DNA of 64,000 nucleotides, from contig MU385763.1 in assembly GCA_022497155.1 (NCBI GenBank), positions 310,001-374,000 of the forward strand, written 5' to 3'. The stretch comes from Whalleya microplaca (Eukaryota; Ascomycota; Sordariomycetes; Xylariales; Xylariaceae). Under the pieces are notes generated by a model. It had not been told where the DNA came from. It saw only the letters and a program-made list of their open reading frames with translations, and did not search any database. Every line of letters starts with the position of its first letter. Position 1 is the stretch's first letter. Below, in pieces: positions 11,032 through 23,310 of this stretch. Made by a program: the position numbers and the translations under genes.

Positions 11032-12804
11032 ATGGAGGAAACACCTATCGAACCAGTGTTGACACCACAGCATCAGCTACCAACGGATGGATCGAAGCCA
11101 CTATTTGCAGCGCCTTACGATGTTCTGTTTATGATCATGGGGCACATGGACGATCATTCTATTTCAGCCTTGCTACAAACCTGTCGCAAATTCTACGATT
11201 TCTTCCAGCCTGAGCTTCATAGAAAAAATGCTAGGGGGACATGTTCCATACTGCATTGGGCATGTATGCGAGGCTCGATTGAGGTTGTAAAATCAATGAT
11301 AAACGCGGGCGCTCCAGTCCACAAAGTATTTCTTCCGGCAGTTCGACTACGCAACATTAGCATAGCCAACCATCGCGACGGGGCACTCCAAATCCAAGGT
11401 CACAAAACTCGTCAACGCCCAACAGCTATTTTAGCGCGAACGCCTTTAGAGGTAGCAGCGGCTTTCTTTCAAGTGGATATTGTTCGACTTCTGGTCTCGA
11501 GAGGCGCAGATGGGCTATACTCTGATGGTGCCTATGCAGAGCCTAACAGCACCGGTTTTAGACGACGAGAGTGTGCCATCGAATGGGCAGCCTCTATCGA
11601 TGATCTGGCACCCATACATGAGTTCTCGTTGGGTACGCAGAAGTGTGATGAGATGCTAGACATAATGCTTCAAGATTACTCTCAAGCCCAACCAAGTTCA
11701 TTCACTGATAACTCTGAACTGTTGAAGAGGATAGCCACAGTCGTTCTCATCGACCGTCGGTTCAGCCCTAGGGCATTACAGATCATTCTTGACTCGAAGA
11801 TTGGTACTTTTCGAGAACCCTCGCTTAGGACAGACCATGAATTTATTTACAGGACACCGCTCGCAAACCTGCTAAATTATCATGTGACTCAATATGAAGA
11901 ACTCAGGTTGATCATTGGTGATCAGCAGAAGGTTGAGCTACTGTTGGAGCGGGGCCACGCAAAGTTTTACGGCGCTGACGGACGCCCAATACTTAATTAC
12001 TGTCTTAGATTTGCTCCATCGGACCAGCTATACAACTTGGTCAGGCTGTTGCTTTCCTATGGCGCGGATCCCAAGCTTGTCGACTGTACTAGAGATTCTG
12101 CTTTGTCAACCTTATGCACAGCTTGGCAACCACGGGGCGCGTTTGAGGAAAGAGACGTCAGATACCAGCGGCACTACGCTATACAAATAATGAGGTTGCT
12201 CCTGTCGAATGGTGCGGACCCGGACGGCGATGGTCGAATGGTCCGAACGGTTGACAGGGACTTCCTCGGCAGGCCACTCACGTACATTTGCCACTCATTA
12301 CCATTCGGCGGCCGCAGCAATGTCGAAATGTTCGAGCTCCTACTAGAGTATGGAGCTCGTACCGACTACACCGGCGTAGATGGCAGAACTATTCTACATC
12401 AAGCTGCCCGTTTCGCCGATGTTGATATTGTCCGCTGTCTCCTTACGCAGGAATCCCCGCCAGATATCAATGCAATTAATGACAGCGGGGAAACAGCCCT
12501 CCACGACGCAGTGCGTGCACGAAACCGGATTCCTTCGGATCCTAGGTTTGATCTTCAACTTAGTACTATCCAGATGCTTGTGGAGCATGGCGCAGATATG
12601 CAAGCACGAGGCAGCCGTGGTAAAAGGCCCATCGAAGTTGCCCAGGACATGAGAAATGCTCGTCTGGTTGACTTGCTGCAGACACTAGAAAATCCAAGAC
12701 ATGGTCTCGAGCGGAAGCTGGGTCGTCGAGCAAAGGTGTCGAAGTTTCTAAAATCGCTGCTTCGTAGGCTAAAGCTGCGACGGTCTACGAGGGTGAAGGA
12801 GTAG
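11032..12804 (+). CDS. F-box and ankyrin-repeat protein
   Basis: Single-exon frame of 590 residues starting at ATG in a good context (ACACCATGG). Residues ~25-65 (APYDVLFMIMGHMDDHSIS, LLQTCRKFYDFF) resemble an F-box, the segment that binds Skp1 in SCF ubiquitin ligases. Ankyrin repeats follow: ILHWACMRGSIEVVKSMI, LEVAAAFFQVDIVRLLVSRG, LVRLLLSYGADP, IMRLLLSNGADP, MFELLLEYGA, ILHQAARFADVDIVRCLL, ALHDAVRARN and IQMLVEHGADM. The C-terminal ~35 residues are strongly basic (LGRRAKVSKFLKSLLRRLKL), a possible nuclear or membrane-surface signal. Known role of such proteins: substrate recognition for ubiquitination; the substrate is unknown. Fungi carry many fast-evolving F-box/ankyrin genes. Confidence 0.85.
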   Translation: MEETPIEPVLTPQHQLPTDGSKPLFAAPYDVLFMIMGHMDDHSISALLQTCRKFYDFFQPELHRKNARGTCSILHWACMRGSIEVVKSMINAGAPVHKVFLPAVRLRNISIANHRDGALQIQGHKTRQRPTAILARTPLEVAAAFFQVDIVRLLVSRGADGLYSDGAYAEPNSTGFRRRECAIEWAASIDDLAPIHEFSLGTQKCDEMLDIMLQDYSQAQPSSFTDNSELLKRIATVVLIDRRFSPRALQIILDSKIGTFREPSLRTDHEFIYRTPLANLLNYHVTQYEELRLIIGDQQKVELLLERGHAKFYGADGRPILNYCLRFAPSDQLYNLVRLLLSYGADPKLVDCTRDSALSTLCTAWQPRGAFEERDVRYQRHYAIQIMRLLLSNGADPDGDGRMVRTVDRDFLGRPLTYICHSLPFGGRSNVEMFELLLEYGARTDYTGVDGRTILHQAARFADVDIVRCLLTQESPPDINAINDSGETALHDAVRARNRIPSDPRFDLQLSTIQMLVEHGADMQARGSRGKRPIEVAQDMRNARLVDLLQTLENPRHGLERKLGRRAKVSKFLKSLLRRLKLRRSTRVKE

Positions 12805-14079
12805 TTACTCCAAAATTTCACGATACAGGCTACCTTCCAATAGAATTTACTTGCAGGTTCAGTACAGCCATTACCACCTCATTTTCCTGTCTCACATGTA
12901 CCACAACTTCAAAACTATACAACGCCACATCACAATTGGAACACCTCAGGTTTTATCATGGCAGGAGCCTATAGGGGTGCCCTGAGCGCCCTAGAGCGCC
13001 CTACTGCTCTTACTATCTAGCTCGGTTAATAAGTTGGTAGGCTAAGGAACTTTCTCAGGGAGGAGCCCCTTGAACTACTATCTGGCCCTCTGTTCATCAG
13101 CTTGCTATGTCATTGTAATATTCAACTAGTACTCAGATGTGCCGTTACTTTCCTAGTGCCGTCACAACAGTGATTTTCGTTACTCCGAAAGGATGGCTGA
13201 AGAGAACTACTTGAAGGCATTTGGATTTTATCAAGTACCGTGGGAGACTTAGTATTTCATAGTTGTTAAAGAATAAAAAAGTTCGTTGCATTTGATAAAT
13301 AGACTTTCAAGTGATCGTAAATAGCAATATTCACATTACACATACTTGCTTTAACTTGAAACTTTCTTGCTTATTTTGAATTTCATGTACTCTGACACCA
13401 TTATATCAATATAGTACAAAGTGATAAGGAGTATAGTGACTTGATTAATGTAAGGTGAAGCTACAGTAAGGTGACAGATCCTCATATATACATACATAGG
13501 CGGGGGCCATACCTAGATCCGTACTACGCTCAGCCCTATAGGGCGTATCCTACCACTAAGAGCTCTGGAAAGCGACGACATGACAAACAGCACCTTTCCG
13601 TTCACTAGCAGGACTTCGAAGAGTCACAGTAGGCGTAAAGTTTACGATGCCGCCTTATAATGATTCATATCATCGCTGTCGATATATTCAAGCCGAAAAT
13701 ATGTGGCTTCTATGGGAAACAGACTGCAGTCTATGGGGCTTAGTATAGGGGCTTATATTTCAGACTCGTGACTCTCATAATCATAGGAATGTCGCTCTAT
13801 CAACCCAAATACCCCATGGGCTGTTCAGACGGTAGCCTCTTCTTACCATGAGAAGGTTAGGAACAAATCTAGACTGTAGTTATCTAAGCAACATTTATTC
13901 GACCGATATGCTTTGCCACCGTCACTCCCTTAAGGGGTATATTGTCTGCCCAAGAAGACTGATAGAAATATAACATTGTAGTAAATGCGAGGGAGAGTAA
14001 GGATGAATTAAAGTCTCTGCTATGATTTTACACAATATCCAAATCTAACCCTCCTTATCATACAAACCCCAACACATTT
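12805..14079. other. Intergenic with a dispersed repeat
   Basis: No gene seen. Contains one copy of a ~150 bp dispersed repeat (13404-13553) whose partner lies at about 36.6 kb. The remainder is low-information AT-rich sequence. Confidence 0.45.
13404..13553 (+). repeat. Dispersed repeat, copy A
   Basis: About 80% identical by eye to 36586-36739. Shared blocks include GGAGTATAGTGACTTGATT, GTAAGGTGAAGCTA, AAGGTGACAGA, TATATACAT and CCTATAGGGCGTAT. Both copies lie on the same strand and in gene-free DNA. Could be a solo-LTR or MITE fragment; no inverted termini or target duplication could be set by eye. Confidence 0.7.
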
Positions 14080-16552
14080 CTACCAGAGCTCACAAACCGG
14101 CTCCCTCTTCTCGCACTGCCACGCCTCCCTAAAGGCTCTTGAACTCTGCGAACCGCCAATGATCCGCGCCACGGCTGGGGAATGCGCGTTGGTAGCCACA
14201 GTATTCAACAGAGATTCCCTCGATGCCTTCGAACGCCACGTCTGGCCGAACGCTATGAAAAACAACTGATCCTTCGTGAATCCCTCGAGGCCGGGTAGCA
14301 TCTGGGACGGTTGTTCCTGCTCGCGCTTGCGCCAGGCCTCATAGGCTGTGGCTAGACCGCCCGCGTCCGCGAGGTTCTCGGCCAGTGTCTGTGTGCCATT
14401 GACGAAAACGGTGCGGTTGTGGGCGTCAAGCAGCGGGGCCCCGCTCGTCTCGAACATTTGGATCCGCGAGTACTGGTCCTCGAAGCAATCGGCGCGTTGC
14501 TGGAACCCCGACAGACTGGAGTTCGACCACCAGTTGGTGAGCTTCCGGTCTTGATTCCATTGCCGCCCGTTGATATCGAAGCCGTGCGTAATCTCGTGAC
14601 CCACAATGTACCCCATGCTACCGTAGGAGAGGTAATCGGGCGCGTCAAGGTTGAAGACTGGAGATTGCGATATCCCCGCTGGTATAATGATGTGGTTGTA
14701 ATCCGGTCCGTAGCGAGCGTTCGGGATGTAGCTGTGGACTTGGTATTCGTTCCATCTGTACAGGTCGAAGGGTTGGGTGAGGACTTCCCAGGTTCGGTTG
14801 GAGGACCATTGGCGGAGGGAGAGAGCGTTCGAGAAAAAGGAGTTGGTCATGTTAACTCCGGCATAATACTTGGCCAGGGATGTTGCGTTGCGAGCGTCAG
14901 GAGTCTGTACACGGCGGACGGTTAGTAAATCTGAATGCATGATCACTACGTAGGATATAGCGGCTTAGTGCATACTGTCTTTTCATCGGGATATCCAATC
15001 TTCGCAGTAATATGCTTGATCTTTTCGTTTACAAGGGCCTTTGTCTTGTTGTCCATCCAGTCGAGCTTATCAACTCGGCCACTAAATGCACTCTGCAGGT
15101 GTTCCGCCATAGAAGAGACATCCTTACGAACGTCATCGTTATAAGCAGTGTCAAGGTAAAACTGCTAGCAATCCAAGGGAGACTAGTCTCAATGTGATCA
15201 AAACATGTGGTCCATCGCTTCGCATTAGGATCCTAAATGAAAATTAGCTATAGTTATTGCACACGTGTCTAACTACAAAGGGGTTAATAGGAGACAAACA
15301 GTTGAACCAGCAACATATGGTGCATAACTAATATACGCTATTGCAATCATGAAAGCTTGTATTGTAGATCGCGGTGTGTTATTGATAGCACTTGATAATT
15401 GAGTGTAATCCTTAGAAAACGAGAACTGCATTCGGTCGATTTGGTAGTCTGGTGGTGCTAGAGCCACAATGACTTTGTCTAGGACAAGAGCCGGCGCTGC
15501 TTTCGATGCTTCTGCTATCGTAGTGGTGTAATGTATGTTCTACTCAGTCATTAGACATATACTCTGATATTTATCCAACGGATGACCCTGAAGGATAAAA
15601 GGAATCAAGGGTTGGTCAACGAACACTTATAGCATCAGGGCTAGTCAAGGTTGGGGCTGAAAGCGTGGAAAAGGCCATTGCAAAGTCTAAAAGCCCCTGA
15701 GCAAGCTGAGTCGAGGCATTCCGTGCTGCACTAGTAGGAAAAACTGTAACTAGAGCCTCGGCGATCTGCTCCTTAGTGAGAGTTGCTAACGAAAATACAG
15801 TACCCTTTGAGGGCACAGCTTTGTCTGTCCAGATATTACCGGGTGTCCCAAACCATGGGATCATCTTGTCCTATGCACTGGGTTAGCTCATATTAGTTAG
15901 TGTTTCTCTACTGTGATATTAACGTACAGGGTTTTGACTATCAACGGTGGTCCCAAAGTCTCCGAAAACAGGAACGCCAATAGTCGTAAGGTACGCTATA
16001 GTATTGGCCATATTGTCGTAGTCTTTCTCCGTGATAGTGTCGTTGGAAGCATAATCAGCCTCCTCGAGCGGAAAGAGATGCACGATCTGGTCGACAATTT
16101 CTGGAATTCCGCCGAGACCGGACGCTTCAACGCTATCTGTATCTATACATGCGTTGTAATCTGTAACGACCATTTTGAAGATATCTTCATCATCAGGATT
16201 AGACTAGCATAATTAGCACAATTCCCACCGTCCAGGGTTCAGAGCATACCGCTGCAGTGTTTGGATAAGGATTATCGAGGATAGATTTTAGGAGGTTCCG
16301 GTTAGGCACGCCAACCTCATCAAGTGTGTCGTAGTCCTCCTCGGTCGGCCATCTCGTTGGAAAACCGCCGCAAACATCTATAAACCGTTTAGTAAGGGTG
16401 CAAGCGCAACAAATATGACCAGGAAACAGCTGACATTGATCAAAATTCTCGCAAGGGTCCAATGTTTTATAGTTTGGGTGCAAGTTTTCGAGGAGGTGAG
16501 CAGCCGCTTTAACACAGCTTGGCGTCAAGCAGAGATCAGACTGTGCCGACAT
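14080..16552 (-). CDS. M13-family zinc metallopeptidase (neprilysin-like), interrupted by a -1 frameshift
   Basis: Peptidase of the neprilysin/endothelin-converting-enzyme family. Exons 16552-16435, 16377-16250, 16203-15928, 15870-15625, 15539-15300, 15232-14976 and 14904-14080 fit family motifs. The N-terminus has CLTPSCVKAAAHLLENL, DPCENFDQY and VCGGFPTRW. The zinc site is HEITH in GYIVGHEITHGFD; the third ligand is in ENLADAGG; the C-terminus is CELW. Exon 6 is 257 bases, one short of a whole codon. The frame matches the family up to LPWIASSF at about 15158, then continues as YLDTAYNDDV only in the next frame, implying loss of one T from a T run. All catalytic residues are otherwise intact, so this is either a recent lesion or a sequence error. 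Restored length would be about 696 residues. No signal peptide or membrane anchor precedes the catalytic region, unusual for M13. The donors at 15624 and 15299 are weaker choices made on phase. Confidence 0.85.
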
Positions 16553-18905
16553 TGCGATAGCAGTTCAACGGTGGTTCTAGTTTGATCTCTGTTTATTATG
16601 GAATTAAGACTTAGATATCGAGGATCAAGAGGTCTGTCTACCTTGATGCGACCAACACATTCATTATATATCTAGAGAGAAAGACTCTTGCTATTAGTAC
16701 AGATGATTAAACAAGGCTTTGACCTCATATACATGCATAGCCGCAACTTCAACTCATTTTCCGCAGCAGTTCAATTATGAGATCATCGTGAGTTACCTTG
16801 TACGGGCCGGCCAGTCATCCTGTTCAGACAAAACAATGCCAGTCCTCGTTGGAGAGGAATACGTCAATACGATGAGCTTTTCAGATTGGCAGCTAAACAA
16901 TTACGACGTACCATAGTTGCTGTGCCATAAACCATCGCCAAGCTGCGAGCTAAACATGACTTATCTTGAAAGGGAAGCCAAAACTGGGCGATCTTTCAGC
17001 CCAAATCTTGGCATTGATCGTCGACAGAGGCTCAGCTATGCAGGCGGAAATACCAATAAGCAGAAGGATACAGGTCTGAAGCAAATCACTCCCATAAACA
17101 GGTCAAATGTTGCGAATGAGTGGTAGGCTCTAGACATTCAGCTCAAAATCCTTCCTTGTCATGATGACCATTTTCGCCTAGTTGAAGCCCATCACTACAG
17201 AGCCCTATCAGGCTGCTAGGGTCTCAGTTAGGACTCAAGGACGACCACTCGATTTCGAGATCAAATATTACTACATATCAACTTTCAGAGGTTGGATTGA
17301 AGGCTTCGGCATTTTGAGACTACCACTTGCGTAGATACCCCTTCAGCTTCGAATCTACGGTTTCCATAACCCCATAATCAGAGCTAGTAGGCAGCCAAGA
17401 AAGATGTACCAATCAAGTTCAGGGGCTTACTTGCTATGGCTAATTCGCCTCGACACGCCCCTAGGGCGTTGCGCTTTAACTAGTAAAAGACCCTAGTAAT
17501 ATAAAAATTCCGATGTATATCAGTGGAGTATAGAAGTGACTTGGCTTTCAGTATAATTTATAATATAAGTTGAAGTACTTTTGCTACGCACTGTCATATA
17601 TTTAAAACAAGAATATAAACGCTTAACGAATCTACATTTATCTGCTAATATTTAAGGTGGTAGCAGATGTATATCGGAGATTTTTATATTACATGGGCTT
17701 TTTACTAATTAAAGCGCAACGCCCTAGGGGCGTGTCGAGGCGAATTAGCCATAGCAAGTAATGATGTTGAGGCTGAGATTGACAAGGATGCGATGACGCC
17801 ACTCTCAACGACATCGAAAACGTAGCATCGTTTATTCCAGGCCATTGTTAATAGGGTTGGCTACAAAATACTGTCCCATACTATCACTTGGCATCATGAC
17901 CACGGCTTCATTGTAGTATGATTTTACATATGGCTAGAAGTTGATGCGCGGTACGAGTAGCTAAGGTATAAGTTAGGTGTACAATGACGTGCACCCAACC
18001 TCAGTTATCGTACATACTCGACAAAGACATGTTCCACAGTGCTGTAAGACTAAGAGTAAGAAGAATGTCTAAGTACGTCTTATACTCATTACATCTATGG
18101 TTCCAGACGACCTTGTATGAGTGTAAAGGTCCATATACCGAATTAATCATATGCTCTACAAAGTAAAAATATTTATTACTAGGTTGAAGAGGCCCAGAGA
18201 AATATGTATGTAAAGAATCAGACAAAAGAATTCCTTACCCAGGTGATAGAGTAACCGTAGGAGCCTCCTTAAGCTACAGCCTGCTATAATATTAGAGTCG
18301 AGAAAGAGTTTCGACACTAGGCGTGGAGGGCAAAGCTCTAGACTTGATGTTGTTAGACTAGGGACATGTGCTTCCGAAACGGCAGAAAGAAATGTGTTGG
18401 TAAATTGGATGTCTTGCTATTTGATTTGACAATGGAGGTATACGTGTTTTAGACAGGTCTTATGTGATACTGCATGTGTTGATGGCAAGATATCCAGCAC
18501 CAGTCGAGCGTTGAGGGCATGGAATACGGCTCTGGGGGACCGGTAATGTATAATTAGCAATACAACGCTGATTGCATAGCCCGCCAATACACAGAGCAAA
18601 ATAGCAAATGCTGTTGGACAGACAGTCTTTTAGCAGGATATATTCACCATGATATTAACCACTGTGAACATACTTAAGGTTAGTCCGTAAGTTAGTACGT
18701 TCAGATTATTGGAAGCAAATGCTCCTCTATATGGATTTCATACATCCGTTTCATAGTAAGGTTAGCAAAGTAGATCTTGATTATCTTTATTCATGGCATC
18801 CATCACCTAACTCCCGTATCACTAGATGCATTGTACAGTCATTTAACCATTTTGTCCATGTGAACCATATAGAAAGAGCCGCCAAACGCCACTCTATGCA
18901 TTCGC
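16553..18905. other. Intergenic with a MITE
   Basis: No gene seen in 2.3 kb. The only strong structure is the inverted-repeat element at 17430-17758; the flanks are AT-rich with short chance frames. Confidence 0.5.
17430..17758. mobile_element. Tc1/mariner-type MITE with ~90 bp terminal inverted repeats
   Basis: The left end CTTGCTATGGCTAATTCGCC is the exact reverse complement of the right end. Identity is perfect for the first ~50 bases and continues with a few mismatches to about 92 bases. The element is 329 bp and flanked on each side by TA (17428-17429 and 17759-17760), the target duplication of Tc1/mariner/Fot1 transposons. The interior is AT-rich and has no transposase frame, so it is non-autonomous. 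The intact long termini suggest fairly recent movement. Confidence 0.88.
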
Positions 18906-20207
18906 TTATTTGCTTGTATCGACGACGTACCGACCAGCGATCGCGCCCTTCTTCATCAAATCAAACACCTCCGGAAGCTGGGTCAGGCCAACAACCTTGT
19001 ACGGGGCGTTGATGAGGCCTCTCCGGTAGAAGTCGAGCGCCTCGGCTGTGTCTTGTCGGTTTCCGACGTAACTACCCTTGATGTTGATCATACTGCCAGG
19101 TACACATGTTAGTTTCTTATAAATTATTATGACACTGGAGAACGCTGTGCTTACCGAACCACGGTGTCAAAGACCGGTGCCTTCAAGTAGGCATTGGCGG
19201 GCATGCCGACACAAATGATGGTGCCACGACTCCGGACGTACTCGCTAGCTTGCTGGAAGGGCTTCTCGCTAACAGCGAGCAGAAGGACGGCGTGGGGACC
19301 CGTGCCATCCGGAGTTGCGGCCTTGACATCGGCCACAAGGTTCTTAGTTGTGGCGAAGTCGATGTATGACTTGGCACCGAGCTGTTTGCACATCTTGGCC
19401 TTCTCCTCTCCGCCATCAATGGCGATAACGTGAAGGCCCATAGCATTGGCGTACTGGATGGCGAGGGAACCGAGACCACCGCCCGCACCAACAATTGCGA
19501 CGTTCTGGCCTGGCCGCGCGCCTGACTCTTTCAGGCCCTTGTAAACTGTCAGGCCAGCGCACAGAATTGGCGACACTGACTCGAGGTTGCACTCCTTCGG
19601 GATCCTAGCGACGTGGGCCGCCTTGCCGATAGCGTATTGTTGGAAGCTGCCATCGACCGTGTATCCCGACAGTAACGCCTTGGAACATAGAGGCTGCCTC
19701 GCAATTAGCTTACATATCCAGTGTAAACGACGATGACTTGCGGGAAATGCTTACCTCATCTGACTGCTGGCAGTAGGAGCAGCTCAGACATGAGCCGTTC
19801 AGCCATTTGATACCGGCATAATCCCCAATCTCTACGTCCTTGACAAGCTCGCCTCGTGCAACGACGACGCCTGCGCCTTCGTGGCCGCCCACCAGGGGCA
19901 TCTTGGTGGCTAAGGGCCAGTCGCCCATCATGGCGTGTAGGTCTGTGTGGCAGACGCCAGAGTACTTGATGTTGATGAGGACTTCATCGGGACCAGGGGT
20001 AGGGACGGGAATTTTCTTGTATTGCAAGGCTACACTAATATCAGTGACTGAACCATAATTTAGGGGTCGAAAAGACATAGGGTTCGAACGATGTATGAAC
20101 GACGTATATGCGAGTTTGAAGGTTAAGGATTTAGAGGTTTACTTACGTCCACCGGTCTGTTCGAGGACCTGTGCGTATTGTTCCTTTGGGACTTCGAAAG
20201 AGCTCAT
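18906..20207 (-). CDS. Zinc-dependent alcohol dehydrogenase (ADH1-type)
   Basis: Cytosolic NAD-dependent alcohol dehydrogenase interconverting primary alcohols and aldehydes. Exons 20207-20147, 20029-19755, 19693-19155 and 19092-18906 give 353 residues, the size of fungal ADH1. The short first exon ([20 protein letters not shown]) joins across a 117 bp intron to [17 protein letters not shown]. Catalytic zinc ligands are seen in SGVCHTDLH and GGHEGAGVV. The structural zinc site has four cysteines in [15 protein letters not shown] plus PLCS, the fourth supplied by splicing. The cofactor fold has [15 protein letters not shown] and the Asp of VIAIDGG, favouring NAD over NADP. The gene ends GRYVVDTSK. 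Neighbours give no pathway hint. Ethanol metabolism is the family default. Confidence 0.94.
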
Positions 20208-23200
20208 GATTGGTGATTGCTGATATAAATTCGAGGAAAGAGAGTGAGGCTCAAGATGATGGTTGGTATTAGTAGCTGTTGCTATTCTGCGTCTGGTGCT
20301 TGTAATGAAAGCTTGACAGTTCGGTTGCTTCCAAGGCCGTGTAACCCTTTATATAGAACTTGGCCTTGGTCGAGGCCCTTTTTTGTAAGTAAACGGCCCT
20401 TTTTGTTACGAGCTTACACACAGGAACGAACGGGTAGGAAAATACAGTAGTAACGTGTCAGTCGGTGCACGACATCATCATACCCCTCTCACACGATGCC
20501 GGTGGACATAGACGAAATGGCCGGACCCGTAGATCCAATGCCGCATGCCGATCTAAAAGCCAGGCGAAATCTTGCTAGGGTGAAGCTAGTGCATAAAGAA
20601 GACGGCGGAGACCGGGCTAGCAGACTGAAATGCTAATTTCAGCACAAGGAGAGCCCAGCGGGAGTCAGCGGTTTCTTGCATGACTTCAGTGCCTTGAGCG
20701 ACTTGTTCAAGATCCTGGTTCCCCGGATGTGCCACTTGCAGCACCCCTCATTTCTAGAAGATAGCGTCAAGCCTCCGGACACCCGGAATCGCGGGGTACG
20801 CAAGAACATTCCTAATCCATGGTCTTGCGCAGTTAGACTAGGTGTTGCTGTTCAATGCAGCAGGTTGATCGCTTCCATGTGTCCTGTGGCAGTTCGGTGG
20901 ACGGGATGTTAGGATGGGTGGTGGGAGTGGTGGGATGTAGGACTCAGGATCTAGGCGAATGTAGGCGAATGCGTCCAGGGCTCTCGATTGGATCTAGCCG
21001 GGCCTCCATACCTGCATACCCACGTACATAGACATAAATCTCAGCTAGTCAGTCATACGATTATAATGGAACCATGGCGCACTTTTTTTCTCTTAGGTTA
21101 GATCTTGCATCAGCCCACTCCCTGCAATATGGCCTAGGTTCGCTCCGCCGGTGGAATGGAAATGGGAACTGCATCATGTGGCTTTTTAGCTGTGCAGCCC
21201 GGAATTCAACAAAAATCGAACTACCTTCTACAGAAATCAGGCCCAAGATAGAAGTCTCTGATCAATAAAAAGAAGAGTACGGCCGACGCATCGGGCCGCT
21301 GTTTTGCGACCGTCTCGCGAATGGATTCTTTTACCAGGTTTATTTGCAGCTAACCAACCACAAATGTTATCATTGTACCCAACAATCCAACTTGAATAAA
21401 ACAACTCAATTATAAGGGTTATCATGAGACGATCGGAAGTCGAGTCTGTGAGCATGAGTAGTACGGATTACATGTGGCTGTAAATACGCCGAAGCGAACC
21501 CGTCCATATAGCATGTCCCATACAAATTTTCGTACTGCTAATCATCATTACCCAGTAAAGATCCAAATAAATCTTGCGATATTATCTTCAATTGTTTCCC
21601 CTTGTTCCTCAGCATGATAACAGCTAATATTACAGAAATTTACGAAGGACCGAGATGCTATCGTTGAAAGATTATGATAGCACGCAGCCTTATGGAGTAG
21701 GTAGTCTTAGACGGTTGCCTCATTTTCCAAACAACTTCGACTTTGCAATTAGACGTGTTTTTCTTATAAGAGGATATGAATATTTTTACCAGTCTCTTAG
21801 TTCTACCTTTTACATGGAACTGCAGGAAGCTAACAACTGTGGATATATCATACAAAGTTTCACAGGCAAGCGTGAATTCCACCTTACCAACGAGAAGCGT
21901 TTGAAGGCGACTGGGGCATTCAGACTGAAACCACAATGATGTATCAATGCTAGAAGGACCTTGGTTGATTCCCATAGCAAGTACATTATTCACTCAACCT
22001 TTTAGTTTTTCTGTGGATTGAGTATGGCAGTATATTCTGTCAAAACCCAGCGCTTATTTTACTCCCCTAGAGCCTTCGAACCTGATCAGGACATCTATTT
22101 GATAGAACAAACGGGAGACACTCAAAAACACTAAAAAGTTGCCACCTCAAGTGTGGCAAGACAACGTATTCCAGTCAAGTATTCTAAATTAATGCAGATA
22201 CTACAATAGAGATACTAAATCAGGTATTATGACTTTGCAAGTTACCATTGCTAGTATACGAGTTATTCTGGATGAATTTGCGCTGTGCCATGTTCACTCG
22301 ACAAGTATCAACGCTCCCTAGCAATTATATCTTTCTATTTTTGACGAATTTCTACTAAGTCTAATTCCTCGAGGGGAGACAAATAATTTGTGAACGGTGA
22401 GCTATAGATATCTATAGAAAATAAGTCTCGAAGTATAGAAGGGGGGTGTTACTGACATTGTAAAACCGGTATTGCGCTTCACGACAAAACTATACACTGT
22501 CTTGAAATTTCAAATCGCAGTTCAATCCCACCTTGATTCTGTTTATCATATAGTTCATAGAAATCAAGCTAGATCAACTAAATGCATAATCCCCTATAGT
22601 GTATCTTGAAAATGAATGGAAAAGGACAGAAAAGTGATAGTATTCCTTCTTGTCTATCATCTAGTCATTGATGACATAACAGCGTCATCATCAAGAACAA
22701 CTTAGCTTGAGTCAAGTCAAGTCAGGTGAAATGATTAATTTTGTCAATTTGACTCAATTGACATTCCCTTTTTTAAACTTGTCACACCTTTCGAGCACAT
22801 TGAGGCTATTCATGGCCTACCTTTAAGGTAATCAAGTCAAGTTGCGAATACCCTCGAAGTTAATGATAGCAGATAAGAAAGAGAGAAGAAAAAGGCCGAA
22901 AGGTGACCTGGCATATTCTAACAGCAACGCTATACCCGTGAAATGTCAGACTTCTTTTAGGGATTTCAAAGGGACAGTTGGATGAGGAGATTCATCTTGC
23001 TTCCATATGACTGGTTGTGTACCGAAGCGCGGTCATCGCTGCCCACATATTACATTGTCAGTAGCTATATTCGCCGACTTTGTGGGCGGACTTCGTAACC
23101 ATGCGTCACTTCGGGGATATGGCTTCATCACATTAGGGGAACTATGCATGTCAATATACTGATAAATTTATAGACCAAAAAAAGAAACAAACTAGCTATT

Positions 23201-23310
23201 ACAATTGGAAATATCTGCAGCCCTCTATATCATCCTTTCCTTCCATGTTCTATATGCACACCCGGCCTACATTAACATCTAGTTGTCCTACTATTTGCAG
23301 CATCAACCAT
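20208..23310. other. Gene-poor stretch, 3.1 kb
   Basis: Only short, motif-free frames on either strand (for example 21655-21939). The first ~150 bases hold the ADH leader and promoter. Around 22,720-22,780 there are repeated TCAAGTCAAG/TTGACTCAATTGA words, which look like simple degenerate repeats. Confidence 0.4.

Noticed and set aside
21655..21939. 94-codon ORF in the gene-poor 20-23 kb stretch
   Set aside because: No motif, signal peptide or codon bias; overlaps a minus-strand frame of equal quality.
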